NCBI RefSeq assembly: GCF_023343835.1
Contig: NC_064439.1
Coordinates: forward strand, 35,038,508 to 35,102,507
Reading direction: 5' to 3'
DNA from: Lagopus muta
Taxonomy: Eukaryota; Chordata; Aves; Galliformes; Phasianidae
DNA: 64,000 nt
Shown here: positions 1-11,461 of the stretch, one piece after another
Layout: each line of letters begins with the position of its first letter
How positions within the stretch are numbered: the stretch's first letter is position 1
Notes under the pieces: generated by a model
What the model was told of the DNA's origin: nothing
What the model saw: the letters and a program-made list of their open reading frames with translations, nothing else
Database searches by the model: none
Position numbers and translations under genes: made by a program

Positions 1-745
1 GCCCTATAACAAATTATCTAGGTCTCAGTAACTGTTATATCCTTTCCTAATGTTTTTCTATTAGAGTAATATAACTTGCTAGAAAAGAGGCATTGACTTT
101 TTAAAATAGAAGACATAGGTTGGATTTGTCTAAGGCCAGAACATTTCTGATAACTCTTATGATGGACTAGAGGGTCAAATACTCCTTCACCTCTGCCTGG
201 TTTAGACTATGAATAAAATTCTATAGATAGCTAAATATACAGCTTGATATAAGGATATGGTTTTTATTTCTCTGCACCTGTGAGGAGATATGGGGAAATA
301 AATGAGTGAGTCCTGAAATATTTGTTTGACAAGCATGGAGAAAAAGATTGAATCGGGGTAAATGTCTTTTATGCATCAGGCAGAACCTCCCAGCTCAGAT
401 GTGAAAAGCACTGTAGGAAATTGATGCATAATTAAATCTTTAATTAATGTATTAATTCAAAGCAAAATTCTTCACTCTGTTTTACCTACTGGAAATGGAT
501 TTTTTTCTATGTTGTATGCAGTAGAATGTGGTCTGGGTTTAGGCATAAACTTGAGGTAGAAGTTTCAAGCAATTTCTTTGAAGTTCTTGTCTACAAAGGC
601 AAAGTAAAACAAATTAAAAAAATTTTTTTTTCTGAATTTCTGAATTGACCCGTCTCATATATAAAATTCAATAAAATAATACCTTTTTAATAAAAGCATC
701 TAGTTTAATCTACTGGAGCTTATTCTAGTGTCTATCAATTTTCCC

Positions 746-866
746 AAAGTTAATACACTGACTCTTCACATTAGCAGAAATTGTATAGAATGTTACATCA
801 GTGTAAGTGTATATTCGAAGTAAACGGTATCAATAAAAAGTATCAAATACATTCAGAATTACAGAA
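746..866 (+). repeat. diverged direct repeat, copy A
   Basis: This copy aligns by eye, in the same orientation, with 2964-3092. Shared landmarks in order are aatacactga, cttca, agca-aaatt, catca, gtaag, att-aagtaaac and attcagaatt-cagaac. Several short indels and many substitutions separate the copies. I do not recognise the family. Ends are approximate. Confidence 0.7.
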
Positions 867-1379
867 CCTGTCCCTCTTTGAACCATAGAGTTGCTTCAAA
901 AAAAGTATTGACTTGGCATTTGTTTTAAAGTATTGATGCTCACCCTTTATGTCTATTAGTTGTTGTTTATTAATTTGTTCAACTATTTTTCTCATTACCT
1001 ATAAATACTTAAAATTTGTTAATTTCTCTTTAAAGTATTTGAGTGTAATTTTATCAAAAAACACAGAGTTTGAGTTTGGCACTTTCTTTTTTTTTTTTTT
1101 TTTAAATTAAAAATCTTCAAACTGTCATTTTCCAGTTTAGTGTTCAGTGAACTTTTATGCTCACAAGTCTTTAGTAGGAAGGTAGCGTATATTGGAGGCA
1201 AAGAACATTATACAGAACTGAGGTATGTGAATATAAACAGCAGCCATGTGATCACAAGTTGTTTATTAACAATGCATATATATATATATGACATCACATT
1301 CACATATATATTCATCACATTTCAATGAATCATTCTTTTTATTCATGTTTTTATATAGCTATGTGTAGCAGAAATACTA

Positions 1380-1740
1380 AGTCATGGCCTGAACCAGTGA
1401 TTGATCACCTAGTGAGAAGTTAGGGCCAATGCAGGGGAGCTCAGGTGAAAGCAATGCACCTGAGTGACCAGAAGGGGTGCAGCGAGGATCCACCCCTTCC
1501 CAGACCTCATTTAAGGTTTGACAGTGGAGGCAAAGGCATGTTTTGCTGGAGATTCCTGTCTATCTCAGACCTTGTAAAGGTAAGGAGCTTTTTTCCTCTT
1601 TATTTCAGAGTGTGCAGCTGTTGCATTTGGGTTTGTTCACTTTTGCTGTAGCTGGAGATTTTGCTATCCCACTATTATCACAGTACATTCTGTACCATTG
1701 CAGCATTGCTGCTATGCTTGTTAGTAGATAACTAATGTGA
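1380..1740. repeat. compositionally distinct block, possible old LTR-like repeat
   Basis: The block is clearly GC-richer than the flanks (for example gccaatgcaggggagctcag, gatccaccccttcccagacc) and includes a TATA-like catttaagg near 1509. The composition and a vague resemblance to avian LTR-type repeats suggest an old interspersed element. No terminal inverted bases, target duplication or coding motif was found, so the class is uncertain. It lies between the two copies of the direct repeat at 746 and 2964. Confidence 0.3.
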
Positions 1741-2963
1741 CTGGAGAGGTGTTTCTGAAGGGATGATAATTGTGAGTGTTTTTCCCATCTCTCTAGGGAA
1801 ATAAAACTATGCTTTTCTGAAATAGGAGTCTTGTAGAGTAGTAATGTGGTTATGTTTCCAGGACAGAAATACCAGCAATATAGAGGAGAGGCTTCTTGCC
1901 TTGCTTTGACAATTTTGTGTATTTAACATTCATTGAACAAAACCCTTTGGTCATTAAAGCAGGAAAAGGCAATATGTCTGGGAATATCCATTTGACTGCG
2001 TTAGTGTTTTTTTTCCTAAGTTGTTCTTTCATTATTTTCTGAATATTTTTCTCTTTAAGATAAAGTTTCTGTATCATTATGGATTGCTTTATCATGCCAC
2101 ATAGATACCATCTCCTTCCTGAACCATGTCTGCATTTCTTATGATTACTACCTGAGTTTTAAATAACAAGCGCAACTGGAGTAGGAAAGCTATTTTAAGA
2201 AAAGCTGCATGCAGTCTCTTCTCCTGATCAAGCTCATTTATATAGGTAGTAATTTAAAAGGATGAAGTGTGATATTATTCCCATTGAAGCTGGTGACACA
2301 GTTTCCACTGGCGTCTCTGTATATGCTGTAATAGCAAACATACTTCAATTTGTGCACCAGGCAAAGAACTGAAAATAATTCGGATGTTGTTGTAAACTTT
2401 CCTGTACTTTGCTAATGCTATTTATTTTCTTATGTGAAATATTTGTTTTTCACGTGTATGTAACTGTTGCTGTAAACAAGAAAACTTTACAGGATACTAT
2501 TGAATTTCCAAGGTAACTTACATTTCTATAAGTAATTTGAAGTGTATTTATTATAATGAGATTTTATTTTTGATCTGTTTGTGCTAATGAAATTATGTGT
2601 CTGCAGACACAGTTACCAAAGCAGATCATAGCTTAAACTCTTCCACTTACAAGTATATTGTAAGAGGAACAAGCTGTAGCTCAAGGCAGGCATGACCCAC
2701 TAATCAGAAAGTTACAGCAGGATACTTTTGTGATTGTTGTCTCTTCCTCTGCTTTACTGAAGTCCTGTCCAGCTTCTCCTGAGTGACTTTGATCATGTCC
2801 AACAAGAGCAGATTAGGTTCTTCAGGTTTTTGGACTGATTATTTTTGGATTTAAAACATATAAAATGCTTCTTACTGAACATCTTGGTCTGTTTCCTGGG
2901 GTGTGTGTATTTGTGATATACTCTTGGAAGGTAAACAATGGTTTGTATAGATCTGCCTTTCTC

Positions 2964-3092
2964 AAAACTAATACACTGATGCTTCATATCAGCAAAAATT
3001 ACATAGGATGATTGCATCACCGTAAGCTTACATTCAAAGTAAACATATGCTAAAAGCATGGTTGAAAGTACCAAATTCAGAATTGCAGAACT
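2964..3092 (+). repeat. diverged direct repeat, copy B
   Basis: This is the partner of copy A at 746-866, about 2.2 kb downstream. Landmarks are ctaatacactgatgcttca, gcatcaccgtaagcttacat, tcaaagtaaac and attcagaattgcagaac. The similarity stops on both sides. The pair may be two insertions of one ancient interspersed element or the remnant terminal repeats of a larger one. Confidence 0.7.
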
Positions 3093-3855
3093 TTTCAGAG
3101 TGAATCAAGGAAGATAAATTATTGCCTTTATTTCTATTCCACAGGGAGTTATTTAGACCTGGAGATGGATAGACTGCCGTTTAACATCCACTGACAGTCT
3201 CCTGATTCCTAAAATACTGTTGTGGCCTTGTAAACTCGAGCAGCTTTAAGTATGTTTATGTTAGCTGTTAAAACCCACTGAATATTAATATCACACAGTT
3301 GTAATTCTACCTCTTCATGCTCCTTCCAGGTACCTTACCAGTTTAGAATGGAAGCCTGTGAGCTGCCATTATCAGCCCAATTAGGAACTTGAGAATGAGG
3401 ATAGGAATTCTTTCTCATAGTGTACAACATACAGATTGTATCAGGCACATGGTATACAAGCATGCAAAGGTGCATCTCCCGATTGGAGGGATGAGGTATG
3501 GAGTAGTTGCTCAGATTATTGGTGGATGTTCCTTAAGATCACAGTAAATCTGTGTTTTGTGATATGTAATCAGAAAAATAAGGATGGATTTTATATGCAT
3601 ACTCCTGTGAATCTTAATGGTAACTTTTGCATGGATTTTATTTTCTTTAATTTCCTTGTATTTTCAAGAAGTAATATATTTTACACTGTCATTTCAATTC
3701 GTTGTGGAGGATGTTTTAAAGCTTTCCATTACTACCATTGTACTTACGTTTTGAACAAAGCAGTCAGTGTGTGCAATCTTGCAGTAATTTCCTCTTTATA
3801 AATCTAGGCTCATGGTGGCATTAGAACAAGGCTATTTAATAAGCAAAACTGGAGA

Positions 3856-3926
3856 TTTTTTTTTTTTTTTACAGTGCCCTCTCACCCTGTAGTTCTCGTA
3901 CTTACTTTTTTTTTTTTTTTTTTTTT
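3856..3926. repeat. paired poly-T tracts (T15 and T21)
   Basis: Runs at 3856-3870 and 3906-3926 are separated by 35 bases of mixed sequence (starting acagtgccctctcaccctg). Confidence 0.9.
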
Positions 3927-4355
3927 AACTTGCATAGGATTACTGAGTGTGACTACTGAGTACTTTGTTTGGGTTTTTGATGTGTGGAAGGGCTAATAAG
4001 AAGATAACTTTGAAACAAAATGGACTGAAAGGCAAAATTGGCTCAGAGGTTGTTTGTGAGTAGGTATTCCATATATAATTTTCCACAATGCATATACATT
4101 ATACCAAATATACATATGATATTAAGTGAAAAGATTTGTAGATAGCCAACTGCTTTTCAGATGTATTAAACAAGACTGAAAGAATAAAAGTTCACTTCAT
4201 TACAAATTTGTAGTTAATTTTGAGTTGCTGGCTTTTTTCTCTCACACAGATCCAAATACCTTTTAAATTATTCAGATTTTTACATTACCAGCTAACAAAT
4301 TGTAAACATCTTCCTATATAAATTCTCCTGTCAGACAACAATTATCAGCAATTTT

Positions 4356-4357
<2 letters not shown>

Positions 4358-4393
<36 letters not shown>
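4358..4393. repeat. poly-T tract, T36
   Basis: An uninterrupted run of 36 T in intron 1. It could be the antisense poly-A tail of an old insertion, but no body is recognisable to its right. Confidence 0.95.
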
Positions 4394-4395
<2 letters not shown>

Positions 4396-7300
4396 TCAAG
4401 TGCTCCTTGTGCCAACTGTAGGCAACAGTTTATTTTATTTGTTACCTCTACATCATCTCTTAAAGACCAGAGATGCCTTAGCATGTTAACCATAGCTCTA
4501 CAGTTGGCTTCAGTGTATGATGTAGTCGTCGTTATTTATTCTGTTACTGTAAGTGAGAAAATAGCTCTGAAGAAACTGAAAGTGTATTTTGTGACCATAG
4601 CAAGGAGAACTGCAACTGTCAGGCTCTAGTTAAGTTGGGGACCTGCAATGTTGGTTACAGGGTAAAGTACCAGAATTTTTAAAGCAAAGGTTGTATTTCA
4701 GAGGAAACCAATAAAATATTTCAAATTGCCTGATATTTTGATTATTTCATAAGAAATGTTGAATACATACACACTCTTTTAATAAAATTGAAGTCATTAC
4801 TTACTTAAAATTATTTAGCCAGAATTCAGTCTGTTGGTGTACCTCATGAATATTCTTAGGTGTTAAAAGTGTCTGAGGACATAAACAGTTATCAGTGTGT
4901 TTCCAGTAGCCAGTCCATCTCCTAGACTGTTGGAAAAACCAAGATGCTGTCAGGTCAGTACAAAATGCAGTTTGCTTCATTCTGCAGAGTGGAAACCTGA
5001 TCTTGAGTTACTGGCAGAATATGTGATGCTAACAGAGTAAAAGATTTGTTTCTTGTCCTTTTTGCCATGTTGTCTGTCTACCAGTTTACCTTCCTGAAAC
5101 CTACTTATGTTTCGTATGTACATACACTACAAAAGTGCCTTTATTTGCATAATAAAAGCCCCAGACTCATGCAACTTAAATCAATTTCTTTTCAGAATAC
5201 TTTCTCAAGATAGCTCACAGTATACTGTCAACAAGGTCATATATAGCTATTGTTGAGTGCCTTATCTTGTCAACTCTAACACTGTCTGAAAGAAAATGTT
5301 TTATTTAGGACCTGCTCTGCAAATAGGTTTTCACAAAAGTACATCCAAAATTTCTGCCCTTATCTATAAACTTCAAGGCTCGTGCAAAATAACTCATTAA
5401 AAATAACTAGAAGTATGTTAGGTTACAGCACTGGTTCTTGCTTGACAATAAGAGCTAACTTACAAACTACTCTAGTGCCTCTTTCTAGTGTAGTGCTATG
5501 GAATCCATGTGCTAAGTGGAGTGTAGTGCTAAGTGGAATCCATGTTAGGAGAGGAGTGGAATTGAGTGTCTGGGGGAGACAGAGGGTTTTTTTGTTTGGT
5601 TGGTTTTTTTCAGTTAAATACATTGGGCAACCACTGTCTATCAGCAAGTCTGATCATGCTGGGTCTCAGCAGAATTTTTTTTCTGGCTGTATTGAATGTC
5701 TAGGGTAACAGGGCCACAGGTGACTGCAAGTGCTGAAGTGTTTGAATTGCCTTTTGAGTTTATCTTGGAATAGAGAGCTACATAAATGTGCGGACATGCT
5801 CTCTAAGCAAAAAATTATTGGTAACAAACACAAAATGGACCTTAGTTTTACATAGACTTGAAATTAACATGTTTTTCAGCAGCATAAAAGAGTAAGACAA
5901 TCCTGGATAATGTATTTACATGGTGTCAGCATTGATGCAGTTTTATAATATTTGGTGATAGCTTATTTTTAGCCTGGCAAGTGTTGTGAGCTCCTCCCAG
6001 AGTAAAATAGCTGGAATAATGGAAGATAAAAACAAACACTTCTGCCACTTCAACCCCTGTTTAATTAATACTTCAAATTTCCATGGGACTTGATTTAGCT
6101 GCTTAAAATTGGAATGTATTATAAGTGGCACCTGAGCTCTAATTTTCCATGACTGTGAAATATATGACAAATGCTGTTCCTTTCTGCTAGTTTTATCCAC
6201 CTACATTTGAGCCATCTCTCTTCTTAGTGTATAGGAAGAGACACCTTCAGAGCATGATTCATCTGACCTGTTTTTGAAATGAACATTATAGGAGATCAAT
6301 CATGTCCAGCAAATACCCGTTTCTCTGACTGCAAGGAGAATCCAGACATCCACTTCAGATACTAAGTATGTTTAGTCAGATGAGACTTAATCAAAGGTCT
6401 GAGGAATGGGTGTTTTAAAAACTATAGTGAATATATATATAATATAATATATAGTCTGCCTTTTCTTTCTGGTATATTGCCCAGTATCAGGTTGTCTCGA
6501 GCACTTTGGGGAAAAATAGCTTAAAAGACTGCTGTACAAAGTTGTCAGAACATACTATAATGTGGGTGGAAACTAATGAACTGTTAAATGCTTGCTGTTA
6601 CTGTCCTATCAGTGGAGTGAATTTCATTATGCATTATTATACCTTTGCTTGAAAATGCAGTACAAATACATTTCTTTAAGAGTAGTTAAAAAGGAGAAAG
6701 ATCATCTAATGTAAATAGCCAGAAATATTCCTATCAAAATTTTATATAAGTGGAAGTTTCCATTGTGTGCTTATTTTACTTTTGATGGCTTTAACTCCAC
6801 AAGTACTTCTGCAGATTGCATTTTATATTTCTGTTCCATAACTAAAAATGTTACTGTGAGTTTTCCCTAATCTCCAGATTTCTAGTGACTTCTTGAGACT
6901 TGTTTTCTCTGTGCATATGTGTCTTAGTGGTAGAGTCATGCATAAACTACTAGTAATTTTTAGAGATTACTTTTTTCTCCATAAAGAAACCAGAAATTTT
7001 ATGCAGGAGTGTACTTTGCAATTTATCTGTCAGTCTGGCATAATAATTTATAAAAATGCAAGGCAACCTATCATATTCTATCAATGTTGCTTTTGAATAC
7101 TAAGTTGGGAAGTACATTTTTATGTCTAGATGAAGGGAAATTATTTGATTTCTCATCTTGTGACTAAAGTAACATGGAGCTATATTGCCTTTGAACAACA
7201 TTGTTAATGACAATGTACACATGGTACGACTTTACACATAAGGAAATTTAGCAATTACACGAATCAAGTAGTGAACATAATAGGAATTAAATATTAATTG

Positions 7301-8211
7301 TCTTAAAAGCTAAGACTATTGATAACTCGGCAGTGAAGTAGATAAAAGTTGTTACTAGTGATGTTAGACCCAGGTACTAATGGAACACATAATACTAATA
7401 CAAAATACTATGAAGAAAGTGTTTTTGATGTTTGACAGTCTTGATGGCAACTGGGGACAATAAAAATGTTTTTGCTATTTTAAGAAATCTGAAATGGAAA
7501 AAGTACTCCCCATGTGTTTTTAAAAATGTGGGAGTCTTTACAGATATTGAAAATAATTACTTGAAAATGTTCTAGGGGGAAAAAAAAAATTGAGTAACAG
7601 GTTTCACAGATCCTAGTTTTTGTCTTTTTTATGTTGGTATATCTTATTTTTACTCTAGTCGTGGCATGTATTAGTATATCCTGGGCTCACACATTCCTTT
7701 TCATGACCTTATGTACTTCTTGGACCAGTCACCCAGTAACCAACTAGCATACTTGACTCTTTTTCAGTTCTGTTATCTCCAAATAATAAATGCCTGTGCT
7801 GAGGAGAAGTCCACATGAAATTGCACGACTGCATTACTCAAAATATATTGTCTTCTAAAATCTGGTAGAATTTTCAACTTCCTACCAGAAATTCCAATCT
7901 TCCTTTAATTTTGATAGTAATCCCTAATGTTTTAAGGCCAGCAACTGTCTTTAAGACCCAGTGAAAACTTCTCATTTCCTGCCCTATCTTTTCTAGGACC
8001 ATTTTTGGAAATAGGCAAATACATTCAGTATGACTTGCCTAATATAGCTTGTCAGAGAAATCTGATGGAATTGTTAAAATAGCCTCACTTGCATAAAGTT
8101 GGGTTTTATTTTATCCCCTTTTCCATTCATCTCTACACCTTTTCATTATAATTTTTTGGGCCAGACCATGCTCATGCTTTGTTATTTTTAATTGTATGTA
8201 TTTGTTTGTTT

Positions 8212-9245
8212 GAATCATAGAATTGCTCAGGTTGGAAAAGACTCTAAAGGTCGAGTCCAAACATAACCTAACCATACAACCCTAACTAACAATCCTCCAT
8301 TAAATCATGTCCCTGAGCACCACATCCAAGTGGTTTTTAAATGCATCCAGGAATGGTGGATCACCTCCCTGGGGAGCCTATTCCAGGGCTTAACATCCCT
8401 TTCAGTAAATAAGTTTTTCCTGATATCCAACCTAAACTTACCCTGGCACAACTTAAGGCCTGTCACCAGGAGAAGAGACCAGCCCCACCCTCACTGTAAG
8501 CACCTTTCAGATATTGAAAGAGAGCAATAAGGTCTCTCCTCAGCCTCCTTTTCTCCAGACTGAACATTCTCAGTTCCTTCAGTTGCACCTCATAGGGCAT
8601 ATTCTGCAAGCCCTTTGCAAGCCTAGTTGCCCTTCTTTGGACCTGCTCCAGCACCTCAATGTCCTTTCTGTACTGAGGTGCCTGAAACTGAATACAGTAC
8701 TTGAGGTGAGGCCTCACCGGTGCCGAGTACAGGGACAGAATTACTTCCCTACTCCTGCTCACCACACCATTCCTGATCCAAGCCAGGATGCCATTGGCCT
8801 TCTCGGCTACGTGGGCACACTGCTGGCTCGTATTCAGTCAATTGTCCATTAGTGCACCAAGGTCCCTTTCCATCAGCCATTCCTCCCCAAGCCTGTAGGG
8901 TTGCCTGGAGTTGTTGTGATCAAAATGCAGGACCTGACACTTGGCTCTATTGAAACTCATACAGTTTACCTTGGCCCATCAATTCAGTCTATCCAGGTCT
9001 GTCTGTGATGCCTTTCTCCCCTCTGGCAGATCAACGCTTCCTCCCAGCTTGGTGTTTGCAAACTTACTGAGAGTGCCCTCAATCCCCTTGTCAAGATCAT
9101 TAATAAAGATGTTAAATAGAAGTAGCCCCAATACCAAGCCCTGGGGGACGCTGCTTGTGACCAGCTGCCAACTGGATTTAGATGAATTGACTACAAATCT
9201 TTGGGCCTGGCCATCCAGCCAGAGTTTTACTCAGTGGAGGAAAAA
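8212..9245 (-). mobile_element. CR1 LINE fragment, 5'-truncated, ~1.03 kb
   Basis: In + orientation it begins gaatcatagaattgctcagg, the reverse complement of the CR1 3' end, so the element is on the minus strand. Minus-strand translation gives the C-terminal part of the CR1 reverse transcriptase. Readable segments include [20 protein letters not shown], then [39 protein letters not shown] and [20 protein letters not shown]. It is a dead copy. The FADD catalytic box reads FAN because three bases are missing near 9052-9058, and an in-frame TGA lies at 8838-8840 where a Ser-Arg-Leu-Asn context would be expected. The element is 5'-truncated within the RT domain, as is usual for CR1. The left (3') end is sharp; the right end is approximate. 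Confidence 0.93.
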
Positions 9246-11440
9246 GTAGTACATCTGCCAGTGCCTAACTTACACAAAATTACAGAATTGCAGGGGTTGG
9301 TAGGGAATTTTTGGATTGGTTGAATTAATTTTGGAATCTACTAATAAAAATTCCATTGTACTCCAGAATTTGGAGAGTGAGACTTCTGCAGAGCAAGAAG
9401 GAGCCTTCTGTAGCAGATATGCCAATGGGAGATGTCATTTACAAGACAACATGGTCTTTTATTCTCATTATTAAAACACCCAGAACTTTGATATTGCCTT
9501 TATTACCAGGGAGAATATTGTATGTAAAAATCAGGTTCCTCTTGTGTAGTCTTTGAATAAAAAAAAGTATTAAAAATAAATGAGATGTCTCTTCCAATTA
9601 AAATATTCAGCCAAAAACAAGAGGAGTAAGTAGGTAATATTAGATAAAAGATGCAGATATAAGAGAATTGTGTTTTTATTTTTTCTTTTAAAAGTAGCTA
9701 GCATTCTATGGAAAGTCTGAATATAGGAAAGAAGTTGAAGCTGAGGGAATAGTTATTGCTTTGAGACCTCAGGAAAGAAAAATGCCCATGCCAACCATTG
9801 AGAATTACTGTGCTGCTACTGACACAGTCTTCACAGTAAAATCTAGTTGAAAAGGAAAGTTCTATTGAGTGACTTAAAGAATACTGGGCTTTGGAAACTC
9901 ACAGAGCCAATTTACTCAGTCCATTAGCCCCTACATAGAATTCCTAGAGATATCAAGAATCAGTAGTGATTCACATCCAGAATGTACAACAGCCTGGAAT
10001 ACTTGTGACTGTGACTGACTGAAACTCTCTCTGACTGAGTGAATATTATCTTTCATGAAAAACAAAAAAAGACTGAAAGACAGAAATTTACAACACACTC
10101 TGATAATTCCAGCACTTATTGATACAACCCATTTAGAGTTGAATCCTGCATGCTTGGTAAGTGTCTCAGCTTCTGATTGCTAGGGTGGAGGAGTCTATTG
10201 TGGCAAAGATGTGTAATTCTTCCTGTCTAGTTTAGTGGGAAAAGCTGGGAAAAGATTCATGCCCTTTCCTATCTCTTTTTCATTTTTGTTTTGGCATTTC
10301 TGGGGGGAGGACAAAAATCTGTATTTCTAGACTCCAGGATTTCTTACAGAATTGTCTGTCTGTTCCCAAAGGGTTTCAAAGCAACCACAACTTTCCAGTC
10401 TTTTTTTAAGCTCTCAGAATTATAAGTGACAATTATTGCTTCAAACTCTTAAATATGCCTCTTGATACCACTCAAATTTTTGCTTCTATGGTGTATAAAC
10501 TTGAATTATGTACTACAGCCAGAGATCATTTTCAAACTATGCTTGACTGGTTTGCTTTTGTCAACTATTATGTTTTTAAGTATGAACTGACAAGGTAGGA
10601 TATGTAATAAATGCATGCTTAATTGATTGAACAACTCACTTTAATGGCATGTATTCACAGTATTAAATCCAGAATAAATTGATGGCAGTTTTAGATGGCG
10701 TACTATGTTCTTGCCTGCTTCTTCTCCACTTCATAATGGGCAGTCTGAGCACTCAGAAATGGGCTGCTCTTGGGACTTAGCCACTTGATTAATATCTTAG
10801 TTGAAGTTACTGCTCTTGCTGCAGATAACATTTGCATTCATGTAAGTTTCTATTAGCTTACTTAATAAATCTTTAAAATAATTAGAAAGTAGTTGTTAAC
10901 AAAAATGGTGTTTTTTTTTTTTTTTTATTAAATTAGCACTTATTTCTATGTGCTTAATGAAATGAGAGGAGGAATTTTGATCCAATTCTGGTAAGGTTTT
11001 TTCTTCTTTGTAATCTTGCAATTGAGCACCGTGTTTCATTTCCTGCAACTTGAAGAAAACTATTAACTTTTCACTGTCTTGATGAATTTCTTCAAGATGA
11101 CAATCTACTTGAAAGACAAAGGATTGAGTAAATATTGGTAAGGAAAGCTGCCTCATGTGGTGTATGCATAACACTGAATAGTTGTTTGTGGATAAGACGT
11201 TTATCTGTCAGGAGGTTTATCTGCCTACTGCTCTCTTAAATTAGTGTGATTTCCAGTGTAGTTAACTGCAGAGGTAGGTCACAAACAATTTGTTTTCAAG
11301 ATGCTATACAGTCCACAAATGTTAAGTTTTTTAGTTCAAATCAATTGTAGGCACTCTAATGGAAAATGGGAATGGAAAATCTCTTCATGTAGTAGAATGC
11401 AGCTGAAGAAAGTAAATGGAAAAATTAAATGAGCAAAATT

Positions 11441-11461
11441 AGGGAGGAAGGAAGGAAGGAA
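11441..11461. repeat. (GGAA)n simple repeat
   Basis: The core aggaaggaaggaagga is a short purine-strand tetranucleotide repeat. GGAA repeats are ETS-type motifs, but this one is short. Confidence 0.8.

Noticed and set aside
3436..3801. 121-codon open frame on the + strand
   Set aside because: Its translation is biased to Phe, Ile, Cys and Tyr as expected of T-rich DNA, there is no domain or splice context, and no neighbouring frame continues it.
8463..8852. Open frames on both strands taken as a possible gene
   Set aside because: The minus-strand frame is the CR1 reverse-transcriptase tail and the plus-strand frame is its shadow.
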